The notes under the pieces were generated by a model. That model worked only from the letters and a program-made list of their open reading frames with translations, did no database searches and was not told the origin of the DNA. The position numbers and the translations under genes are program-made. This document shows, piece after piece, positions 1 to 5,082 of a DNA stretch of 5,082 bases (position 1 is the first letter of the stretch; every line of letters starts with the position of its first letter). The stretch spans positions 1 through 5,082 of the forward strand of contig WLHA01000130.1 of assembly GCA_009702955.1 (NCBI GenBank), written 5' to 3'. The DNA comes from Actinomycetota bacterium. Lineage in GTDB: Bacteria > Actinomycetota > Acidimicrobiia > IMCC26256.

Positions 1-1208
1 AATGGATCAGGCTCTTTGGGGAGCCCAAGTGCGCGCTCTCCAATGATGTTGCGCTGCACTTGATCAGTTCCTCCGTAGATGGCAGGGCCTGGAGAGAAGA
101 GAACCTGCTCCTGAACCACACCGTCTGTAGGAGCATCATCTCCGTAGAGCATCATGTCTGGCCCCATGATGCTTGTTGCTACATCGCGGTGCAGGCGAAG
201 CATCTCTGACATCATCAATTTTGCAACGTTGGGCAGACCAATCGAGACACCGCGACCACGCATGCGAAGTGACGTGTACCTTCCGATCTGCTGAAGGATC
301 CAGAGCTGCGCAAGACCCTGACGAACGACTGTGTCCGAGTTCTTGGACTTCTCCTTCGCAATCCCAATCAACTGACCAGCGAGACCACCGCGGCCACCGC
401 CGCCACCGCCGCCACGCGTCTGACCTAAGTGCTTAGTTACAGGTGTCTCGAGATTCCCAGAGATAGGCCCTGGGAAAGCCCCGCCCGCTGCACCGCTACC
501 ACCGCTACCAAGACCTGCTCGCTCTGCTGCAAGGGTGGTATTCGCAACCGCCCAGCCGTTATTGAGGCCACCAAGGATGTCGGCGTCGCGAACGCGCGCT
601 CCATCAATGAACACCTCGTTGAAGAGTGCGCGCCCCGTCATCTCGCGGAGCGGACGAATGGTCACTCCGGGCTGATCCATCTCAAATCGGAAGTAGGTAA
701 TACCAGCGTGCTTTGGAGCATCTGGATCGGTGCGCGCAAGCAGCATGCCCAAGTTGGTTAGCTGTGCTGTCGAGGTCCATACCTTCTGGCCCTCGATGAT
801 CCACTCATCGCCATCCTTTGTTGCTTTGCACTGCATGCCGGCAAGGTCTGAGCCAGCGCCAGGCTCACTAAATAGCTGGCACCAAGCGTCTCGTCCATCG
901 AGAATGCGCAGCAACCAATCGTCCTTCTGCTCTCTCGTTCCATGAGCGACGATTGTTGGGGCGGTAAGTAGATACCCAAGTCCTGCGGGGGGTCCGATTG
1001 CGCCAGCATTGGCGATCTCTTCGCTCACAATATTGGCAAGGCCTCGGTGATAGCCCTTACCAAAATCCTCAACTGGGAAGGTTGGGGCTGCGTAGCCGGA
1101 GAGAGCCAGACGGCTCCACCACTCGGAGACGCTTAGATCCTCGCTCCAGTTCTCGGCGAGCCATGCCCGAACTTCGCTCCGCACTACATCCGGCGTAGGT
1201 GCACTCAT
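1..1208 (-). CDS. Acyl-CoA dehydrogenase, FadE type (3' end cut by window edge)
   Basis: The protein would be an FAD flavoenzyme that makes the alpha-beta double bond in acyl-CoA thioesters (fatty acid, sterol side chain or similar catabolism), passing electrons to electron-transfer flavoprotein. The frame is open from ATG at 1206-1208 to the left edge, giving 402 visible residues. The FSEPGAGSDLAGM signature is at about 113-125, followed by the W-T-S flavin-contact region near 144-146. The tail YGGTDQVQRNIIGERALGLPKEP (378-400) is where this family usually ends, so only a few codons should be missing. The MCAD-type catalytic Glu of Y-E-G-T is Gly here. Glu229 in AAERAG sits where isovaleryl- and long-chain enzymes carry their base, so it is the likely catalytic residue. 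A glycine-rich loop (about 233-275) includes seven consecutive Gly. The start is supported by AGGGAG eight bases upstream. Substrate is unknown. Confidence 0.93.
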   Translation of the reverse strand, partial: MSAPTPDVVRSEVRAWLAENWSEDLSVSEWWSRLALSGYAAPTFPVEDFGKGYHRGLANIVSEEIANAGAIGPPAGLGYLLTAPTIVAHGTREQKDDWLLRILDGRDAWCQLFSEPGAGSDLAGMQCKATKDGDEWIIEGQKVWTSTAQLTNLGMLLARTDPDAPKHAGITYFRFEMDQPGVTIRPLREMTGRALFNEVFIDGARVRDADILGGLNNGWAVANTTLAAERAGLGSGGSGAAGGAFPGPISGNLETPVTKHLGQTRGGGGGGGRGGLAGQLIGIAKEKSKNSDTVVRQGLAQLWILQQIGRYTSLRMRGRGVSIGLPNVAKLMMSEMLRLHRDVATSIMGPDMMLYGDDAPTDGVVQEQVLFSPGPAIYGGTDQVQRNIIGERALGLPKEPDP

Positions 1209-1216
1209 CTGTAAAT

Positions 1217-1222
1217 CTCCCT
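1217..1222 (-). promoter_or_regulatory. Shine-Dalgarno site of the acyl-CoA dehydrogenase gene
   Basis: On the minus strand this reads AGGGAG, eight bases before the ATG at 1208. It fixes the start and shows that this gene is translated independently of arsC upstream. Confidence 0.7.
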
Positions 1223-1251
1223 ATTAATCGTTGGTGCTTTATTGAACTTTT

Positions 1252-1282
1252 GAATTCGTGAAATTAAAATTGAATCACATTC
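1252..1282. promoter_or_regulatory. AT-rich imperfect inverted repeat upstream of the acyl-CoA dehydrogenase gene
   Basis: The arms GAAT, GTGA and AATT (1252-1265) are matched by AATT, TCAC and ATTC (1268-1282), with unpaired tc on one side and gaa on the other. On the minus strand TTTAAT (1263-1268) resembles a -10 box about 55 bases before the ATG; I see no convincing -35 box. Dehydrogenase genes of this type are often controlled by TetR-family repressors binding palindromes near the promoter, so an operator is possible. The unequal spacing of the arms weakens this, and chance in AT-rich DNA is a real alternative. Confidence 0.25.
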
Positions 1283-1297
1283 CCGCGGATACCCAAT

Positions 1298-1349
1298 TCG
1301 GTTTACCAGCTCGGTTTATCAACTCGACTTAGAAACTCGGTTTATAGGC
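1298..1349. repeat. Four-copy 13-bp imperfect tandem repeat
   Basis: Four units follow each other with an exact 13-bp period: TCGGTTTACCAGC, TCGGTTTATCAAC, TCGACTTAGAAAC and TCGGTTTATAGGC. Units 1 and 2 match at 11 of 13 positions, 2 and 4 at 10, and 2 and 3 at 9. A decayed fifth copy may precede them at 1285-1297. The last unit contains the stop codon and final codons of arsC; the rest lie between arsC and the acyl-CoA dehydrogenase. On the minus strand every unit carries a TAA, and because 13 is not a multiple of three these fall in all three frames after arsC. Function is unknown. Confidence 0.75.
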
Positions 1350-1698
1350 CTAGCAACTCAATTCCTCGCTCGATCGGGCGCGCTATTACTGCCTTGCTCC
1401 CTACTCGCAGAATGGGCCGCTGCATGAGCTCAGGGTATTGGAGCAAGAGTTCTGAGATGGAAGCCGCTGACACATAGTCGTTCTTATCAAGCCCTAGTTC
1501 GCCGAACCGTTTATCTTTTCGCACGAGTTCGGATAGATCGCCATCAAGTTGGGATAGCAGCGCCTTCAATTGAGAAGCATCGAGAGGGGTCTTGAGGTAC
1601 TCAATTACCTCCACCTCAACTCCCCGATCGGCAAGATCAGCGAGGAGGCGGCGAGAGGTTCCACATGCTGGATTATGGAGAACCTTTGCTTTAGCCAC
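1342..1698 (-). CDS. arsC: Arsenate reductase, glutaredoxin-dependent ArsC family
   Basis: This is a 118-residue cytosolic thioredoxin-fold protein that would reduce arsenate to arsenite with glutathione/glutaredoxin or a similar thiol system. The N-terminus carries the family signature HNPACGTSR (8-16). The residues known to matter in plasmid R773 ArsC are all present at the same numbers: Cys12 (nucleophile), Arg60 (LVRK), Arg94 (QRPI) and Arg107 (ARP), plus His8. The length fits short ArsC proteins (about 114-141 residues). The start is GTG at 1696-1698; an in-frame stop at 1717-1719 and the position of the signature leave no better choice. I see no good Shine-Dalgarno site, so initiation may be weak or leaderless. 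No arsenite exporter or ArsR is nearby. The related YfgD-like proteins of unproven activity are an alternative. Confidence 0.9.
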   Translation of the reverse strand: MAKAKVLHNPACGTSRRLLADLADRGVEVEVIEYLKTPLDASQLKALLSQLDGDLSELVRKDKRFGELGLDKNDYVSAASISELLLQYPELMQRPILRVGSKAVIARPIERGIELLGL

Positions 1699-1943
1699 GG
1701 GGCTAGACGCTACCGGTTACAGACCTCGACCGGCCATGTCGGGGCCTCGCTATTGCCGAGACCTCTCTCCGGGCCTAGAAGCCAAGAATCCCAGCCATTA
1801 GAACCAGCCATAAACCCCCACAGTGAATCTCGGCCGACCTCAGAGGCATTTGGGGAGTTTGTGCCCCTAGTCACGAGGCCTGCTCGGCGGCGAGTACCCG
1901 CCAAGTGGCTAATCTTTGGATCTCACTTACCGAGGAGCGGACC
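1699..1943. other. Divergent intergenic region between arsC and the diiron protein gene
   Basis: These 245 bases lie between two genes pointing away from each other, so both promoters should be here. I find no convincing -35/-10 pair, tRNA, riboswitch or strong hairpin. Open frames inside it have no family signature and no Shine-Dalgarno site. If the diiron gene starts at GTG 1905 instead of TTG 1944, the last 39 bases are coding. Confidence 0.5.
1932..1937 (+). promoter_or_regulatory. Shine-Dalgarno site that favours the TTG start of the diiron protein
   Basis: GAGGAG lies six bases before TTG at 1944-1946. The upstream in-frame GTG at 1905 has only a poor purine stretch before it, so TTG is the preferred start. 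Confidence 0.65.
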
Positions 1944-3116
1944 TTGACCACGACCAGCAGCCAGACCAGTAGCGACGCAGGAAATGAGCCCATTCCAGAG
2001 CGACGGTTCTTGGGGCGTGACGACGTAAACGACATCGAGTCGATTCTGCGCGATGACGAGACTGACTTTGGCCAAATATCCCACGCGACGGTCACCCGCG
2101 GAGATGCTGTATTCACCTGGGATTACGAGCGCACCCGCCCTGGACTCTCCAAGCTCTACGAAAAAGCAAAAGACTCAATGTGGAATGGCGAGACAGATCT
2201 TGACTGGTCAACAGATGTTGATGTTGAGAAGGTCGCTAGCGAGATGTCTGGCGCAGTAGAGCAGTTCCGCCGCATGATGGTGTCACTCGACGACTCACCT
2301 GTACGCCTCTGGGGACCCAAGGAATGGACCGAGTTTGAGATAGAGGCATTTAACTGGCGCATGAGTCAGTTCCTACATGGCGAGCAGGGCGCACTCGTCT
2401 GCACCGCAAAGATTGTTGTTACGACTCCGTGGATTGATGCCAAGTACTACGCGGCGGCGCAGGTAATGGACGAGGCCCGCCATGTTGAGGTCTTCGCAAA
2501 ATACCTTGATACAAAACTCGGCGGTTCATACCCGGTAAACGCGAATCTCCAGATGCTCATCGATGATGTCCTCGGCGACCCACGATGGGATATCACTTAC
2601 ATGGGCATGCAGATCATGATCGAGGGTCTTGCCCTCGCTGCATTTGGATTCATGCACCAAATTACCGAGGAGCCTTTGCTTAAGAAACTCCTGCGTTACG
2701 TTATGTCCGATGAAGCACGCCACGTTGCGTTCGGAGTGCTCTCGCTACAGGAGTACTACCAGCAGCTCGATGGCAAAGAGATTCGCGAGCGCCAAGAGTT
2801 TGCATTTGAGGCTGCCATTCGCATGCGCGACCGCCTGATGATGCATGCCGTCTGGGAGAAGATGGGTATCAGCAAACGTGCTTATACCGAGATGCTCTTC
2901 AAAGTACGCGCACAGGGAACGAACCCATTCCAGGCAGCCCTCTTCTCCAAGATTGTTCCGAACTGCAAGAAGCTCGGCCTGCTCGACGCTGGAGATGGTT
3001 GGCTTCGAGAGAAGTTCACCGAGATTGGCGTGATCCAGTTTGAGGACTTCACAGACACGGGCGAAGAGTATGAACTCCTCGATGAGCTTGCCAGAGACCG
3101 GGCAAGCGCTTCGTAG
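1944..3116 (+). CDS. Ferritin-like diiron-carboxylate protein, putative oxygenase of unknown substrate
   Basis: This 390-residue soluble protein (403 from the alternative GTG at 1905) has the ligand pattern of the ribonucleotide reductase R2 / bacterial multicomponent monooxygenase / AurF superfamily. The presumed ligands, one set per helix of a four-helix bundle, are Glu147 (GEQGA), Glu177 and His180 (DEARH), Glu227 (IEGLA), and Glu257 and His260 (DEARH). Their spacings of 30, 50 and 30 residues are regular, so a functional diiron centre is likely. The first 20 or so residues are Ser/Thr-rich and probably disordered; the C-terminus is acidic. Such proteins activate oxygen to hydroxylate, desaturate or N-oxygenate substrates, or act as oxidases. 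No reductase or ferredoxin gene is next to it, so substrate and electron donor cannot be inferred. It stands alone, divergent from arsC and convergent with aat. Confidence 0.88.
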   Translation: MTTTSSQTSSDAGNEPIPERRFLGRDDVNDIESILRDDETDFGQISHATVTRGDAVFTWDYERTRPGLSKLYEKAKDSMWNGETDLDWSTDVDVEKVASEMSGAVEQFRRMMVSLDDSPVRLWGPKEWTEFEIEAFNWRMSQFLHGEQGALVCTAKIVVTTPWIDAKYYAAAQVMDEARHVEVFAKYLDTKLGGSYPVNANLQMLIDDVLGDPRWDITYMGMQIMIEGLALAAFGFMHQITEEPLLKKLLRYVMSDEARHVAFGVLSLQEYYQQLDGKEIRERQEFAFEAAIRMRDRLMMHAVWEKMGISKRAYTEMLFKVRAQGTNPFQAALFSKIVPNCKKLGLLDAGDGWLREKFTEIGVIQFEDFTDTGEEYELLDELARDRASAS

Positions 3117-3117
3117 G

Positions 3118-3139
3118 GTTGCTACTCCCAGTAGACAAC
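3118..3139. terminator. Hairpin at the convergent junction, candidate bidirectional terminator
   Basis: GTTG-CTACT pairs with AGTAG-CAAC around a CCC loop, giving nine base pairs with one bulged A at 3135. It starts two bases after the TAG of the diiron gene and covers the last codons and stop of aat. The genes are only five bases apart, so any terminator must overlap coding sequence. No T-tract follows on either strand, so it does not look like a classical intrinsic terminator. Confidence 0.35.
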
Positions 3140-3793
3140 TGGAGCGTTGATAGCGCTCTCGAGTCTGCGTAAGTAATCGTCTCTATCGATCTCGACTACC
3201 CCCATTGACTCAAGGTGAGGCGTGCTCCACTGCACGTCAAAGAGGGTCCCTCCCCCTGCGCGCAGGCGCTCCTCGGTCGCGACCATTGCAGCCTTTGAGG
3301 CGTCTGTGACGCGATGGAACATTGACTCCCCTGCGAATAGGCCGCCGATTGAGACTCCGTAGAGACCACCAACAAGGTCGCTCCCCTGCCAGACCTCAAT
3401 AGAGTGAGCCCATCCAAGCTCGAAGAGGCGTTCGTAGGCGGATACAAAATCGTCATCGATCCAGTTGCCATCGTCTCGGTTCTCGGCGCAGGCTCGCATT
3501 ACTCCCGTAAAATCTGTATCGATCCTGATCTCAAATTTACGGAGGGATCGCTGCAGTGTCCGGCTTATATGCAGCCCACCGAGCGGGATCACAGAGCGAG
3601 GATCCGGAGAAAACCAGGCGAGAATTTTGTCGCGTCCCACCCGCATTGGGAATAGCCCCGCGCGGTACGCATCAAGCAGCGTCCCAGCATCTAGATCAGC
3701 GCCGTAGCCAACAACCTCGTCGAGGGCAGGCGAGCGCGGATCAGGCATCGTCCACCTCGATGGTTCAGGCTCGATAGGAACCCGCTGCGCCAT
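3122..3793 (-). CDS. aat: Leucyl/phenylalanyl-tRNA--protein transferase
   Basis: Aat transfers Leu or Phe from aminoacyl-tRNA to proteins with N-terminal Arg or Lys, marking them for ClpS/ClpAP in the bacterial N-degron pathway; it is cytosolic. The 223 residues match the family length (E. coli 234). Motifs in order are GADLDAGTLLDAYRAGLFPM (31-50), WFSPDPRSVIPL (60-71), LHISR (74-78), NWIDDDFVSAY (110-120), HSIEVW and GGLYGV (130-147), FAGESMF (153-159) and FDVQW (185-189). Trp111, Glu156, Asp186 and Gln188 coincide with the E. coli functional residues of the same numbers. The ATG at 3793 is preferred because it keeps the PSRW motif (11-14), which I recall as common in actinobacterial Aat. 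An internal ATG at 3746-3748 has a better Shine-Dalgarno site (GAGG, six bases upstream) and would remove 15 residues. The gene lies six bases after gltD and is probably cotranscribed, perhaps coupled in translation. Confidence 0.96.
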   Translation of the reverse strand: MAQRVPIEPEPSRWTMPDPRSPALDEVVGYGADLDAGTLLDAYRAGLFPMRVGRDKILAWFSPDPRSVIPLGGLHISRTLQRSLRKFEIRIDTDFTGVMRACAENRDDGNWIDDDFVSAYERLFELGWAHSIEVWQGSDLVGGLYGVSIGGLFAGESMFHRVTDASKAAMVATEERLRAGGGTLFDVQWSTPHLESMGVVEIDRDDYLRRLESAINAPVVYWE

Positions 3794-3799
3794 GCTGCG

Positions 3800-5082
3800 T
3801 CAGATACTCAGCGGGGCAGGCAGGTCGCTCTCGCCCACCAGCCAAGTATCAACCGATGCTGCGCATGAACGCCCCTCGGCGATTGCCCAGACGATAAGGC
3901 TCTGCCCGCGCCCCATGTCTCCACAGACGAATACGCCATCGACATTTGTGGCCCAGTCGCTGTTACGAGCAACGTTTCCGCGTGGGTCGAGTGAGACACC
4001 AAACTGCTCAAGCATCCCTGTGCTCTGCGGGCCGGTGAATCCAAGAGCTAGAAGTGCGAGATCGCAGGGCAACTCAAAATCGCTGCCCTCGACCTTCTCG
4101 AATGACATCCGCCCATCGGTAAACTTCTGCTCAACTTCATGTGCGCGCAGTGCAGTTACATTGCCGTTCTCGTCGCCAATGAAACACTCAGTGTTCACAG
4201 AGAAGACGCGCTCCCCTCCCTCTTCGTGAGCTGAAGAGGTGCGCATCATTAGCGGCCACTGCGGCCACGGAGTGCTCTCAGCGCGCTCATCTGGAGGTCT
4301 AGGCATGATCTCGAACTGATGGACCGATGCTGCGCCGTGTCGATGTGAAGTACCGAGGCAGTCTGCACCCGTGTCGCCACCACCGATTATCACAACATGC
4401 TTGCCCTTGGCAGATACAGGGTGCTCATCCATATCGCCAGCCTGAACGCGATTCGCTGGCGGCAAGAACTCCATTGCCTGCATTACTCCGCTTAGCTCGC
4501 GCCCTGGAATTGGGAGGTCACGCGCGATTGTGGAGCCACCCGCAAGCACAATGGCATCAAAATCAGATTTCAGTGACTCAACGGAGATGTTCTCCCCGAC
4601 ATTTGAATTCACCCGAAAATCTGTTCCCTCGGCCTTCATCTGCTCTAGGCGACGGTCTAGGAATCGCTTCTCCATTTTGAACTCGGGGATGCCGTAGCGC
4701 ATGAGGCCACCGATGCGATCCGCACGCTCGAATACCACGACGCTGTGCCCTGCACGCGTGAGTTGCTGAGCCACGGCGAGTCCGGCCGGACCCGAACCAA
4801 CTACGCACACCTTCTTGCCTGTCTTAGTAGTTGAGATGACTGGCTCTATCCAGCCTTCATCCCAGGCGCGCTCAATAATTGTTACCTCAACCTGTTTGAT
4901 GCTCACTGCATCTTCATTAATGCCGAGAACACATGCAGACTCACAAGGCGCTGGGCAGAGGCGTCCGGTGAACTCCGGGAAGTTATTCGTGGCATGAAGT
5001 CGATCGATTGCCTCGCGCCAATCATCTCTATATACAAGATCGTTCCACTCAGGGATCAAGTTCCCAAGGGGGCAGCCGTTAT
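3800..5082 (-). CDS. gltD: Glutamate synthase (NADPH) small subunit, GltD (5' end cut by window edge)
   Basis: GltD oxidises NADPH and feeds electrons through FAD and iron-sulphur clusters to the GltB large subunit, which makes glutamate from glutamine and 2-oxoglutarate. The frame is open to the right edge, giving 426 visible codons; full-length GltD is about 480-490 residues, so roughly 55-60 are missing, including most of the first cysteine group. Visible motifs are GCPLGNLIPEWNDLVY (about 5033-5077), the second cysteine group CPAPCESAC (4931-4957), the FAD-binding VGSGPAG (4781-4801), the NADPH-binding GGGDTG (4367-4384) and the C-terminal FAD motif GDMGRG (3905-3922) followed by QSLIVWAIAEG. 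A TTG at 5057-5059 could be mistaken for a start, but conserved GltD sequence continues upstream of it. The gene ends with TGA six bases before aat. Related DPD/NfnB-type oxidoreductases share the fold, but the GCPLGNLIPEWNDLVYRDDW region is typical of GltD. Confidence 0.96.
   Translation of the reverse strand, partial: NGCPLGNLIPEWNDLVYRDDWREAIDRLHATNNFPEFTGRLCPAPCESACVLGINEDAVSIKQVEVTIIERAWDEGWIEPVISTTKTGKKVCVVGSGPAGLAVAQQLTRAGHSVVVFERADRIGGLMRYGIPEFKMEKRFLDRRLEQMKAEGTDFRVNSNVGENISVESLKSDFDAIVLAGGSTIARDLPIPGRELSGVMQAMEFLPPANRVQAGDMDEHPVSAKGKHVVIIGGGDTGADCLGTSHRHGAASVHQFEIMPRPPDERAESTPWPQWPLMMRTSSAHEEGGERVFSVNTECFIGDENGNVTALRAHEVEQKFTDGRMSFEKVEGSDFELPCDLALLALGFTGPQSTGMLEQFGVSLDPRGNVARNSDWATNVDGVFVCGDMGRGQSLIVWAIAEGRSCAASVDTWLVGESDLPAPLSI

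Noticed and set aside
173..1198. Several open frames of 66-110 codons on the plus strand and one minus-strand frame within the acyl-CoA dehydrogenase gene
   Set aside because: They are out-of-frame shadows of a gene with clear family motifs along its whole length; their own translations look low-complexity and unrelated to any family.
1855..1870. GGGG...CCCC possible hairpin in the divergent region
   Set aside because: Only a four-pair stem with an eight-base loop and no supporting context; expected by chance in this composition.
1710..1904. A 64-codon minus-strand open frame just upstream of arsC
   Set aside because: It begins at TTG without a Shine-Dalgarno site, has no recognisable motif, and lies in a G+C-rich divergent region where such frames arise by chance.
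4250..4268. GCGGCCAC repeated twice close together in gltD
   Set aside because: It falls in codons for a Trp-Pro-Gln-Trp-Pro stretch and has no further copies or symmetry.
3855..4335. A 13-base direct repeat ACCGATGCTGCGC seen twice in gltD
   Set aside because: Both copies encode an Ala-Ala-Ser-Val stretch read from the other strand with the same codons; this is coding coincidence.
5057..5059. TTG as the start codon of gltD
   Set aside because: Conserved GltD sequence (GCPLGN) continues in frame upstream to the window edge, so the true start lies outside.

Overview
The window holds five protein-coding genes in a compact chromosomal layout: three complete and two cut by the window edges. Base composition is moderate, a little above half G+C by eye. 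The acyl-CoA dehydrogenase with a GERALGLPKEP-type tail, the PSRW motif at the start of Aat and the GDMGRGQSL motif of GltD suggest an actinobacterium. A free-living, perhaps aquatic, Acidimicrobiia-like lineage would fit, but this is inference from remembered family features, not from a search.

From left to right: (1) a FadE-type acyl-CoA dehydrogenase on the minus strand, its last few codons beyond the left edge; (2) a 133-bp gap with a four-copy 13-bp tandem repeat and an AT-rich imperfect inverted repeat; (3) a complete ArsC-family arsenate reductase on the minus strand with a GTG start; (4) a 245-bp divergent intergenic region; (5) a complete ferritin-like diiron-carboxylate protein on the plus strand, probably starting at TTG; (6) a 5-bp convergent junction inside a hairpin; (7) a complete leucyl/phenylalanyl-tRNA-protein transferase (aat) on the minus strand; (8) six bases upstream of it, the small subunit of glutamate synthase (gltD), whose N-terminus lies beyond the right edge.

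gltD and aat look like one leftward transcription unit, and gltB would be expected just outside the window on the right. arsC and the acyl-CoA dehydrogenase also run leftward, but the dehydrogenase has its own Shine-Dalgarno site and a plausible promoter region. The functions are mostly housekeeping: nitrogen assimilation, N-degron tagging, arsenate detoxification and acyl-CoA oxidation. The least understood gene is the diiron protein, which keeps all six expected metal ligands but whose substrate cannot be read from the sequence. I see no mobile element, CRISPR array, RNA gene or clear new multi-gene system. The most unusual non-coding structure is the 13-bp tandem repeat overlapping the arsC stop codon.
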